Shown here: positions 44,057 through 51,877 of the stretch, piece by piece
Numbering within the stretch: position 1 is the first letter of the stretch
Layout of the letters: each line of letters opens with the position of its first letter
Origin: Bacillus massiliigorillae
GTDB taxonomy: Bacteria > Bacillota > Bacilli > Bacillales > DSM-1321
Length of the DNA stretch: 64,000 bases
Reading direction: 5' to 3'
Assembly (NCBI RefSeq): GCF_000380245.2
Contig: NZ_HG428741.1
Span: 221,642-285,641 of the forward strand
Notes under the pieces: model-generated
Database searches by the model: none
Told to the model about the DNA's origin: nothing
What the model saw: only the letters and a program-made list of their open reading frames with translations
Position numbers and translations under genes: made by a program

Positions 44057-44227
44057 ATGAAGCAAATAGTTGTATGTACACAATGTGGCGATCGATGGTG
44101 GGAAGGTGCATTTGAAATGAACCCACATTATAAGCATTATGCGAAGAAAACGATTCTTAAGGGTTTATGTGAGGATTGTAATGATTATATGGCATTGTTA
44201 GTTCAAATAAGAGAGCGAGGAATATAA
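44057..44227 (+). CDS. Small zinc-ribbon protein in the microcompartment operon
   Basis: Fifty-six residues with two CxxC pairs (VCTQCGDRWW and LCEDCND) that should bind one zinc. No known family recognised. It sits between the vertex protein and phnW, 2 bases before the latter, with GGGGGA 7 bases before its ATG. The position implies a role in the same pathway, perhaps regulatory or assembly; nothing in the sequence decides. Confidence 0.75.
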   Translation: MKQIVVCTQCGDRWWEGAFEMNPHYKHYAKKTILKGLCEDCNDYMALLVQIRERGI

Positions 44228-44229
44228 TA

Positions 44230-45354
44230 ATGAATTCTAAAACAAATTCAAATAATCCATATTTATTGTTAACGCCAGGCCCACTTTCCACTACTGATAG
44301 TGTGAAAGAAGTAATGATGAAGGATTGGTGTACATGGGATGATGACTATAATAATATCGTGCAATCAATAAGACGTAAGTTAGTTGCTCTTGCAACGGAG
44401 CGTACAGAGAAATATACATCTGTGTTAATGCAAGGTAGTGGTACTTTTTCAGTAGAATCTGTAATTGGAACAGTTATTCCTCGTGATGGTAAATTGTTGG
44501 TTATAGCAAACGGAGCTTATGGTAAACGAATTGCACAAATTGCGAATACTTTAGGTATTGCTTTAGTTGTACTAGAAAGTGATGAAATGTTATCACCGGA
44601 TTTAGAGCGCATTCAGCAAACATTATCAGATGATTTAGCGATTACTCACGTAGCTGTTGTACATTGTGAAACAACTACAGGTATGCTTAATCCTATTAAA
44701 CAAATCGGTGAGATTGTTAAAGGGCAAAATAGAATTTATATTGTAGATGCTATGAGTAGTTTCGGTGGCATTCAAATGGATATCGATCAATTGGGTATTG
44801 ATTACTTAATTAGTTCAGCCAATAAATGCATTCAAGGTGTACCAGGGTTTGGATTTGTAATTGCTAAGATTGAAGAGTTTGAGAAGTGTAATAATCAAGC
44901 TCGATCATTGTCATTAGATTTATATGATCAATGGCAAACGATGGAGAATAATAATGGTAAATGGCGATTTACATCACCAACACATACAGTACGTGCTTTT
45001 TATCAAGCATTACATGAGCTTGAGGAAGAAGGCGGAGTAGAACAGAGACAAGAACGTTATGAAACAAATCATAGAGATCTAGTAGATGGCATGAGAGAAT
45101 TTGGATTTAAGACCCTCCTAGCTGATGAGAACCAATCACCGATTATTACAGCTTTTCATTATCCAGAAAATAAAGACTTCACATTCCAACTATTTTATGA
45201 AAAGTTAAAAAGTAAAGGGTTTGTTATTTATCCAGGAAAAGTAACTGATTTACAAACATTTAGAATAGGAAATATAGGAGAAGTATACAAGACTAATATT
45301 GCAAACTTAATAGATGCTGTTCAAGAAAGCATGTACTGGCATACACATGCTTAA
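44230..45354 (+). CDS. phnW: 2-Aminoethylphosphonate-pyruvate transaminase
   Basis: PLP enzyme of 374 residues, first step of phosphonate use: 2-aminoethylphosphonate + pyruvate -> phosphonoacetaldehyde + alanine. Features: LLLTPGPLSTTDSVKEVM, DWCTWDDDYNNIVQSIRRKL, QGSGTFSVESVIG, CETTTGMLNPI, DAMSSFGG and the PLP lysine K199 in SSANKCIQGVPGFGFV. Close to the Salmonella and Bacillus PhnW pattern. Last gene of the operon that starts with phnX, so both halves of the phosphonatase pathway bracket the shell genes. Confidence 0.96.
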   Translation: MNSKTNSNNPYLLLTPGPLSTTDSVKEVMMKDWCTWDDDYNNIVQSIRRKLVALATERTEKYTSVLMQGSGTFSVESVIGTVIPRDGKLLVIANGAYGKRIAQIANTLGIALVVLESDEMLSPDLERIQQTLSDDLAITHVAVVHCETTTGMLNPIKQIGEIVKGQNRIYIVDAMSSFGGIQMDIDQLGIDYLISSANKCIQGVPGFGFVIAKIEEFEKCNNQARSLSLDLYDQWQTMENNNGKWRFTSPTHTVRAFYQALHELEEEGGVEQRQERYETNHRDLVDGMREFGFKTLLADENQSPIITAFHYPENKDFTFQLFYEKLKSKGFVIYPGKVTDLQTFRIGNIGEVYKTNIANLIDAVQESMYWHTHA

Positions 45355-45394
45355 TGTGAATCTATAGATTTATAGACGATGGCAACCCTCTGGA

Positions 45395-45436
45395 GAATGA
45401 AGAGTGAATCAACCACTTTTCATTCTTGTTCTTTAT
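45395..45436 (+). terminator. Terminator after phnW
   Basis: GAATGAAGAGTG pairs with CACTTTTCATTC (one G-T), followed by TTGTTCTTT. It ends the microcompartment operon. Confidence 0.72.
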
Positions 45437-45479
45437 TATCTTGTAAATTATTTATTACTACTATTTAGAGGTGAATTCG

Positions 45480-46268
45480 TTGTCAGTTGCTGGTGAGGAA
45501 AGGAAGAAGAAAATTCTAGAGATTTTAGATGAAGAAGGCAAGGCGAAAGTAGCTGAGTTAGCAGTTAAATTGAAAGTGACAACAGAAACGATACGACGTT
45601 ACTTAGAAGAATTAGCACAAGAAGAGAAATTAAAAAAAGTATACGGTGGAGCAGTGAAAGTATCATTTTATCACGATGAACCATCGGCTATTGAAAGAGA
45701 AATATTGTATGCGGATGAGAAGAAACGAATAGGAAAGAAAGCAGCTAGTCTTATTAATGATAATGAAGTCATTGCCATAGATGACGGTAGTACAACAATG
45801 CAATTAGCAAAGCATTTATGTAATAAATCAAATGTAACAATTATAACAAATTCGGTTACTGCGTTATCAGTACTTATGGAGAATCACTACCATCAGTATT
45901 TCACGGGACGCATTATTTTTTTAGGAGGAGAAATTAATTCTACTCATTATCGAACAGCAGGGGCAATTACTTTAGATATGATTGATGACTTTTTTGTAGA
46001 TAAATATTTTATTGCAACGGACGGTCTTTCTATAGACAGAGGAATAACAAGCTATGATTCTACAAAGGGATTATTTACGAGGAAAATGATTGAACATGCT
46101 GACAAGTCGTTTATTCTGCTTGATCATTCGAAAATAGGGCATGAAACGCATTTTCGAATAGCAGATATGAGTGTCATTGATACGATTATATGTGATAAGC
46201 ATTCTCCTCTAAATTGGGTTAATTGCTTAGAAAAAAATAAAATTAATTGGATAATAGCTGAAGAATAA
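45480..46268 (+). CDS. DeoR-family regulator, downstream copy
   Basis: Regulator of 262 residues, close paralogue of the one at 37885. It shares SVAGEERKK, the helix-turn-helix VTTETIRRYLEELAQEEKLK, KKVYGGAVKVS, AIDDGSTTMQLAKHL, GGEINSTHYRTAG and the sensor end ILLDHSKIG. TTG start with TAGAGGTGAA 8 bases upstream. DeoR proteins usually sense phosphorylated metabolites, so phosphonoacetaldehyde or a related compound is a possible signal (inference). Confidence 0.9.
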   Translation: MSVAGEERKKKILEILDEEGKAKVAELAVKLKVTTETIRRYLEELAQEEKLKKVYGGAVKVSFYHDEPSAIEREILYADEKKRIGKKAASLINDNEVIAIDDGSTTMQLAKHLCNKSNVTIITNSVTALSVLMENHYHQYFTGRIIFLGGEINSTHYRTAGAITLDMIDDFFVDKYFIATDGLSIDRGITSYDSTKGLFTRKMIEHADKSFILLDHSKIGHETHFRIADMSVIDTIICDKHSPLNWVNCLEKNKINWIIAEE

Positions 46269-46324
46269 TTGAAGCGTCTATCTCGTGGAAATATTGGATA
46301 AGGAGTGGTTAACAGGAGGGATTT

Positions 46325-46846
46325 TTGTTGGATTATGTAATAGATTTTTATCATAAATATGTGTTTGAACATGGTGAAATGTATTTAAGAATTACGATTA
46401 GTGCTATTTTAGGCTTAGTCATAGGTTGGAATCGTTCATCTAATCATAAGCCTGCAGGTTTAAAAACCTATACGTATGTATCGGTCTCTAGTTCATTAAT
46501 TACAATTATTTCTATATATAGTTCCGTAATGCTAAAAGAACCTGATAGCGGTACGATGATGGATCCAATGCGTTTAGCAGCGCAAATTGTATCTGGGCTA
46601 GGTTTTTTAGGTGCAGGTCTTATTATGAAAGAGGGATTAAGGGTAAAAGGCCTAACCTCTGCAGCGATGGTATTCTTTGCTGGTGGCGTTGGAATTGGAA
46701 TTGGCGCAGGTTTTTATGGTATTGTCATCTTTTCTGTGTTTATCACCTTTTTATTTGCAAAAATCAGCAAATGGTTAGAGGAAAGAGAGTATTTCGAGAA
46801 AAAGGAAGTAGTTCGTGAACAAAAGGTAAAACGTATTCAAGGTTAG
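46325..46846 (+). CDS. MgtC/SapB family membrane protein
   Basis: Membrane protein of 173 residues with four to five helices and the family signature RITISAILGLVIGWNRSS followed by HKPAGLKTYTYV and RLAAQIVSGLGFLGAGLIM. MgtC-type proteins affect Mg2+ and phosphate homeostasis and ATP synthase in pathogens; the B. subtilis role is not defined. The C-terminus is charged and cytoplasmic. TTG start with AGGAGGG upstream. Its placement next to a phosphate-releasing pathway may be functional or accidental. Confidence 0.88.
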   Translation: MLDYVIDFYHKYVFEHGEMYLRITISAILGLVIGWNRSSNHKPAGLKTYTYVSVSSSLITIISIYSSVMLKEPDSGTMMDPMRLAAQIVSGLGFLGAGLIMKEGLRVKGLTSAAMVFFAGGVGIGIGAGFYGIVIFSVFITFLFAKISKWLEEREYFEKKEVVREQKVKRIQG

Positions 46847-46905
46847 AAGATGTTCACGAACTGTGGTCAAGTGAGTTGCTTGAAAGGTATTGTCATGGAG
46901 ATTTC

Positions 46906-46945
46906 CTTTTGGTATAGATGAGAAATATATCATCTATACCAAAAG
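46906..46945. repeat. Perfect inverted repeat after mgtC
   Basis: CTTTTGGTATAGATGA pairs perfectly with TCATCTATACCAAAAG around an 8-base loop. No T-run follows on either strand, so a simple terminator role is doubtful. Confidence 0.6.
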
Positions 46946-47023
46946 CGTCCAAAATCAACCATCTATAAGTAACTTTTCTAAATTACCAATAGATGTAATA
47001 AGTATGAAGTAGCTTAAAAGAGT

Positions 47024-47074
47024 AAAGAGGCCTCCTGAAAGTGATAGAAAATCACTTTCAGGACTGCCTCTTTT
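47024..47074. terminator. Bidirectional terminator between mgtC and the MHS transporter
   Basis: AAAGAGGC..CCTGAAAGTGAT pairs with ATCACTTTCAGG..GCCTCTTT; A-run and T-run on both sides. Inner stem as in the shared terminator group. Confidence 0.85.
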
Positions 47075-48395
47075 ATTTCGTATTTATAGTAATTGTTTCA
47101 TTTAATGGTGCTGGCGTATCAGTGACGCTAGTAATTGTGTGTTTCGTTTTTACAATTGCCATACAGATCATGGCCATTAAAGAGATAAAGATAATATAGA
47201 TGGCAACTGGTACCCAACTATTAAATTCGGCTACTAATGCAACTGCAACAAGTGGAGCTGTTCCTCCAAATAAAGCGGCCCCAAGTTGATAACCTACAGA
47301 AATACCTGTATAACGGATATTTGCACTAAATGTTTCAGAGAATAATGTTCCTAATACGGAAGTAATCATAGCCCATAGTGCAAAACCAATGATTGTGGCG
47401 ATTGTTACCATAAGAATAGATTTTGTTTGAATGAATAAGAAGTATGGAAATGCGAATATTAGCATACCACCTGTTCCCCACATAAATATAGCTTTTCTAC
47501 CAACGCGATCCGAAATCGTTCCGAATATAGGTATTAATATTGTGGCAACTAGTGTACCAATCGTAATTGCGTTTAGAATAGGTACTTTATTCATGTTTAA
47601 ATTCGTCGTAGCGTAAGAAATAACAAATGTTGAGAAGATATAAAAGGGAGCTGTTTCTACAGCTTTTGCGCCTGCAGTAAGTAGAACTTCTTTCCAGTGA
47701 TAGCGAAGGGTGTCAGCGATAGGAAGTTTAGAAATGGTTCCTTCATCTTTTGCTTTTTGAAAGTCAGGTGTTTCCTCTAAGCCATTTCGAATCCAAAGAC
47801 CGATAAAAACGAGAAAAATACTTAGAACAAATGGAACGCGCCAACCCCAAGCAAGGAATTGATCATTTGGTAATAGACTCATCAGAGATACAGAAGCAGT
47901 TCCTAATAGTAGACCGACAGCTGAACCCATCATTGGTACACTACCACTAAATCCTTTGTTTTTGTTTTCGGAATACTCTACCGCTAGTAGAACTGCGCCA
48001 CCCCACTCGCCTCCAACTGCAAATCCTTGAATTAAGCGTAATGTAATGAGTAGAATAGGAGCCCATACGCCAATTGTATCGTAGGTAGGTAGAAGTCCGA
48101 TAAGCATCGTTGCACCACCCATTAAACTTAGTGTAAGCACCAGAGAACGTTTACGTCCAAGTTTGTCGCCAATATGACTGAAAACAATGCCGCCTAGCGG
48201 ACGAAAGAAGTATGGTATACCAAATGATGCTAATGCAATGAGTGTGCCAACTAATGGTGAAAAGGTGGGGAAAAACAAATCATTTAATATAAGTGCTGCT
48301 ACTGTTCCATAGAGTAGGTAGTCATAATATTCGATAGCACTTCCTATTAGGCTAGCAACTAAAGCTTTTACTCTAACTTTTTTTGATACTTCCAT
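47073..48395 (-). CDS. MFS transporter, MHS (metabolite:H+ symporter) family
   Basis: Twelve-helix transporter of 440 residues. MHS hallmarks: ASLIGSAIEYYDYLLYGTVA, RPLGGIVFSHIGDKLGRKRS between helices 2 and 3, RLIQGFAVGGEWGGAVLLAVE and LEETPDFQ. MHS members carry organic acids, proline or betaines with protons. The substrate is not readable, but nearby phnWX make a phosphonate or carboxylate worth testing. AAAGGAGTG precedes the ATG, and a cre-like site lies 37 bases upstream. Confidence 0.9.
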   Translation of the reverse strand: MEVSKKVRVKALVASLIGSAIEYYDYLLYGTVAALILNDLFFPTFSPLVGTLIALASFGIPYFFRPLGGIVFSHIGDKLGRKRSLVLTLSLMGGATMLIGLLPTYDTIGVWAPILLITLRLIQGFAVGGEWGGAVLLAVEYSENKNKGFSGSVPMMGSAVGLLLGTASVSLMSLLPNDQFLAWGWRVPFVLSIFLVFIGLWIRNGLEETPDFQKAKDEGTISKLPIADTLRYHWKEVLLTAGAKAVETAPFYIFSTFVISYATTNLNMNKVPILNAITIGTLVATILIPIFGTISDRVGRKAIFMWGTGGMLIFAFPYFLFIQTKSILMVTIATIIGFALWAMITSVLGTLFSETFSANIRYTGISVGYQLGAALFGGTAPLVAVALVAEFNSWVPVAIYIIFISLMAMICMAIVKTKHTITSVTDTPAPLNETITINTK

Positions 48396-48431
48396 ACTTT
48401 CACTCCTTTAATATAATAGTAGCTTTTTTTG

Positions 48432-48447
48432 TTGAAAGTGCTTACAT
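48432..48447 (-). promoter_or_regulatory. Candidate CcpA cre site before the MHS transporter
   Basis: On the minus strand ATGTAAGCACTTTCAA matches the cre consensus WTGNAANCGNWNNCWW except for A in place of the central G. It lies just upstream of the transporter start and would give catabolite repression. Confidence 0.55.
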
Positions 48448-48859
48448 AATCTGTTTTTCGAAAAAAATGCTTTTATTAGTCGATGTTCTTATCCCTCCTT
48501 ACCACGTAAATTCACAGAATATTAACACTTTTGGTAATTATATCATCTTGTTTGAATGTTGACTATTTAATTTTTATTTATTTGTATTATTTTTTGTTTT
48601 GTGTGGGTTTTATTGTTTTTGTTGATAGTAAAATAGAACTAGTAAATATAGCAATTAAATAAAATGAAAAACAACTATTTTGAAAATAAAAACAAACAAA
48701 ATAGTCATTTTGTGTTATACTCCATTTGTATCCAGAAAATTCAATCGCACATCACTTTACATCTAAATTAGGATTTTCTTATGATTTCTTCTTATGTAAA
48801 TACATCATTGGTGATTTTCGTTTGACAAATTTAAAATCACATTTATTGGAGGAGTGTAA
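48448..48859. promoter_or_regulatory. Divergent control region with inverted repeat
   Basis: AT-rich region between the divergent transporter and dehydrogenase genes. ACTATTTTG (48674-48682) and CAAAATAGT (48697-48705) form a perfect 9-base inverted repeat with a 14-base gap. A TGTGTTATACT sequence follows (48711-48721), the same as at 38876-38887 in front of phnX. This suggests a shared regulator; no ORF was found here. Confidence 0.5.
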
Positions 48860-50050
48860 ATGAAAGTTTTTTGTTTAGGTGGAGCAGGTAGAATTTGTAG
48901 TGAGGCTGTTCGTGATTTAGTCGAATACTCTAGCTTCGAAAAAATTACAATTGGTGACTTTAATGAAGAGATTGGTTTGGCTCTTATTAAGGAATTAGAT
49001 GATCCAAGACTCGACTTTGTTAAAGTGAATGTGCATGATCATGAAGATACAGTGAGCAAGATGAAGGGTTATGACATTGTAATGGATGGAACAACTATTA
49101 CGTTAAATGGCTTATCAACAGCTGCTATTGCGGAAGCTGGTTGTCATGGTATTAACTTGAATGGCTTTGGAGCAGAAGAAGAAGCAAATGAAATGTTTAA
49201 AGCAAATCAAAAAACATGTGTACCAGGTTTCGGTATGACTCCAGGTGTAACACAGATGATGGCGATGTGTGCTGCCAATCAGCTAGATACAATTGATTCT
49301 ATCCGTGTAAGCCATGGAGCTTTTCGTCCAATCGCATTTTCACGAGCAATTGCGGAAACAACAACGTATGAATATGACCCTGATCTACCTGGTCGAGTAG
49401 TATATGAAAACGGTGAATTTATACAAGTTCCTCCATTTGCGAGACCGAGAGAAATTCAATTACCTGAACCATATGGAAAAACCGTTCAATATATTATTCC
49501 ACATGCTGAAACAAAAACGTTAGCTCAAGCACTATCTCATAAAGGTGTTAACTTAATTGAAGTTCGAGGGACATGGCCAGAAAAAAATATGCAATTAATT
49601 CGTGCCCTATATGATTGGGGTATTTTAAGAAATGATAAAATTAAGATTGAAAATGTTGAAGTGGGCATTATGGATTGTGTTGCAGAATATTTATTCCAAT
49701 CAAAAGAAGGGCAAGAAACGGACCTTTACGGTTACTCATTGCATGTTGAGGTGATTGGTAAGAAGGATGGTAAAACCGTTCAGCATATCTTATATCACAC
49801 ACACCCGGCATCGGATGGGTCTGTAAAAGGCTGGGAGAAATTACGCGCGTATATTCGAAATGTAGGTATTCCGATGGCGATTGCGACTGAAATAATTGCA
49901 AAAGGGGAAGTTGAAAAAACAGGAGTTATTATTCCTGAAGAAGCATTTGATCCAAGTGCAATTTTTAAAGAGTTGGAAAAAAGAGGTATATACATTCGTG
50001 AAGAAATTACGTATGTAGAAGAGCAAAGAGAAAAAGCTACACAACAATAA
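48860..50050 (+). CDS. Saccharopine dehydrogenase-like NAD(P)-dependent oxidoreductase
   Basis: 396 residues. N-terminal Rossmann motif VFCLGGAGRICSEAVRDL, then DGTTITLNGLSTAAIAEAGC and VPGFGMTPGVTQMMA, as in saccharopine dehydrogenase and homospermidine synthase-like proteins. Substrate unknown; relatives join or split amino acids through secondary amines. GGAGG precedes the ATG. It is divergent from the MHS transporter, sharing a control region. Confidence 0.85.
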   Translation: MKVFCLGGAGRICSEAVRDLVEYSSFEKITIGDFNEEIGLALIKELDDPRLDFVKVNVHDHEDTVSKMKGYDIVMDGTTITLNGLSTAAIAEAGCHGINLNGFGAEEEANEMFKANQKTCVPGFGMTPGVTQMMAMCAANQLDTIDSIRVSHGAFRPIAFSRAIAETTTYEYDPDLPGRVVYENGEFIQVPPFARPREIQLPEPYGKTVQYIIPHAETKTLAQALSHKGVNLIEVRGTWPEKNMQLIRALYDWGILRNDKIKIENVEVGIMDCVAEYLFQSKEGQETDLYGYSLHVEVIGKKDGKTVQHILYHTHPASDGSVKGWEKLRAYIRNVGIPMAIATEIIAKGEVEKTGVIIPEEAFDPSAIFKELEKRGIYIREEITYVEEQREKATQQ

Positions 50051-50073
50051 TTAATTATAACTAATGAAATAAT

Positions 50074-50120
50074 AAGAGGCGTTCTAAAAGTGATTTTCAA
50101 TCACTTTTGGAACGCCTCTT
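50074..50120. terminator. Bidirectional terminator after the dehydrogenase
   Basis: AAGAGGCGTTC-AAAAGTGATT pairs with AATCACTTTTGGAACGCCTCTT (one mismatch), followed by TTTACGCTTTT. Shared inner stem. Confidence 0.88.
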
Positions 50121-50302
50121 TACGCTTTTAAGTTGCTTCGTACTTGTTTACATCTAATCGTAATTTAGGTTAGGTTACTTGAAATGGATGGTTTATGGCG
50201 CTTTTGGTCAAGATGAAAAAATCTATAGCTACTTGAAAATTAAAGAATTTCTTTTTTGTACATACTAACCAAAAGTCAGATTTGACATATGGATCGCTCT
50301 TT

Positions 50303-51256
50303 TTAGGCTACTGCTTTTTTTGATAACTTCGTTTGTTTTTTAGTGAAACGATTGGCTATTTGTGCGCCTATGGACAGACTAATGATTAAGTTTATTACAG
50401 CGGGTACTGCACCTAATCCGCCGAAATATTCTGAAGCTAAAATTCCAGCTAATGCTGAATTACATAGTGATGTTTGAAATAATGCTGCTCTTGCATCAGC
50501 TTCATCTTGAAATACAACTTTAGCAATCCAATAACAAATGATCATTGGAATAATAGTTTGTAATAACACTGCGAAAAGAATGATAGGTAAGAGGGAAATT
50601 TCTTTGGCTATATAATATTTACCGTTTCCCATTAAAGTATGAATTACGATTAATAATGAAATTGGAGATAATAACTTTGTTACGTTTCCAGAATGTTGAG
50701 GCAATTGTGGGAACACTCGTTGTAATGTTATACCAGCTACAATTGGAATGATAACGATGATTAAAAAAGATTTTAGTAAACTAATAAACGAAAGAGAAAT
50801 AGTTGCTGTGTCTAAGCCAATCATAGCAAGTGGCGCAACTACAGGGCTAATAACGACATCTAGAAGTGAGGCGGCTATTACTAATGATATATTTCCTCCG
50901 GCTAGAAAGGTATATAATGTAGCGGCTGTTGCACTTGGAACTGCCCCGGTTAATATGAGACCTGCAGCTAATTCAGCGTGAGAAGAGAGAAAAATATGTG
51001 CGATAGCAACTGAAATAATTATTGTTATAGTCCATTTCATTAAAACTGTTATAGCTAATTCTTTTTTCTTATAGCGAATTTCTTTTAGAGCATTAGTATT
51101 CATAGATAATCCAGTAAAGAAAATCACCATCCCTAAAAATATTCTAGGAACTGAAGAAGGAGCATCCCAGTATACGGGTGAGAAATAAGTTGCGATGGAA
51201 ACAAGCAGAATAAGTAATCCTAATTGTTTAGAGAAAAATTCAGCTAATGTTTTCAT
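50303..51256 (-). CDS. Bile acid:sodium symporter family (BASS) transporter
   Basis: Membrane protein of 317 residues with about ten helices. Family segments: RIFLGMVIFFTGLSMN, GLILTGAVPSATAATLYTFL (a discontinuous helix with the crossing motif) and ALFQTSLCNSALAGILAS. BASS proteins import organic anions with Na+. Substrate unknown. AGGAAA precedes the ATG. It is the last accessory gene before the ilv-leu leader. Confidence 0.88.
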   Translation of the reverse strand: MKTLAEFFSKQLGLLILLVSIATYFSPVYWDAPSSVPRIFLGMVIFFTGLSMNTNALKEIRYKKKELAITVLMKWTITIIISVAIAHIFLSSHAELAAGLILTGAVPSATAATLYTFLAGGNISLVIAASLLDVVISPVVAPLAMIGLDTATISLSFISLLKSFLIIVIIPIVAGITLQRVFPQLPQHSGNVTKLLSPISLLIVIHTLMGNGKYYIAKEISLLPIILFAVLLQTIIPMIICYWIAKVVFQDEADARAALFQTSLCNSALAGILASEYFGGLGAVPAVINLIISLSIGAQIANRFTKKQTKLSKKAVA

Positions 51257-51387
51257 ATAATTTTCCTTTCTTAATCAAAACGATATTTTAATTATTCAGA
51301 AAAATCTTTTTTTTATCAAGTAATTATTTATAAATATCAAAAAAACTTAAAAAAAGTTCATAAATATAGAATCTGATAATAGAGGGA

Positions 51388-51403
51388 TTGTAAGCGGATG
51401 CAT
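51388..51403 (+). promoter_or_regulatory. CcpA cre site upstream of ilv-leu
   Basis: TTGTAAGCGGATGCAT matches the cre consensus WTGNAANCGNWNNCWW at every position. It lies about 80-95 bases before the predicted transcription start, the placement used by CcpA to activate ilv-leu in B. subtilis. Confidence 0.75.
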
Positions 51404-51447
51404 AAAACTAATTAATCGAAATTATCTAATATTTCATAAAAATTCTA

Positions 51448-51476
51448 TTGACGGTTACCAGAAATCAGCGTAATAT
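51448..51476 (+). promoter_or_regulatory. SigA-type promoter of ilv-leu
   Basis: TTGACG (51448-51453), 17-base spacer, TAATAT (51471-51476). The start would be near 51483, about 60-70 bases before the T-box stem I. Confidence 0.75.
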
Positions 51477-51540
51477 TAGCGACAAATAAATATAAAAAAT
51501 ATTTAAAAAATTAAATATGTATAAGTGTAGAAGAGGACAA

Positions 51541-51798
51541 TTAGCTTTACATTTTGACTTCACAGAGAGCTGGGATGGTGGAAACCAGCATGATCAATTT
51601 AAAGTGAACTCACCTCTGAGCGTCGGCTTGAAACATTATTGGATTAGAGCTGAACGGGTGTTACCAGCACTCGTTATCAAATAGAACTAGTGCGTACAAT
51701 TTTTGTACGAATAAGGGTGGTACCGTGGATTGGTTAAATTATACCTCTTCACCCCTTAAGCCTGTTAAACGAGGCATCTGTGGGTGAAGGGGTTTTTA
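51541..51798 (+). promoter_or_regulatory. Leucine T-box riboswitch
   Basis: T-box leader: stem I (GAGAGCTGGGATGGTGG... to CTCTGAG), specifier loop with GAA-CTC-A where CTC (51609-51611) is a Leu codon, the T-box motif AAGGGTGGTACCGTGG (51713-51728) and a terminator pairing CTTCACCC with GGGTGAAG (about 51743-51792), then T5. Uncharged tRNA-Leu lets transcription continue into ilvB-leuD. Confidence 0.93.
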
Positions 51799-51877
51799 TA
51801 TTTGCTGCTACAAACCACAGATGATGCATGGGAAAATAGGATCATTAAACAAGATTAATTGTGGGGAGGTTGGTTGT

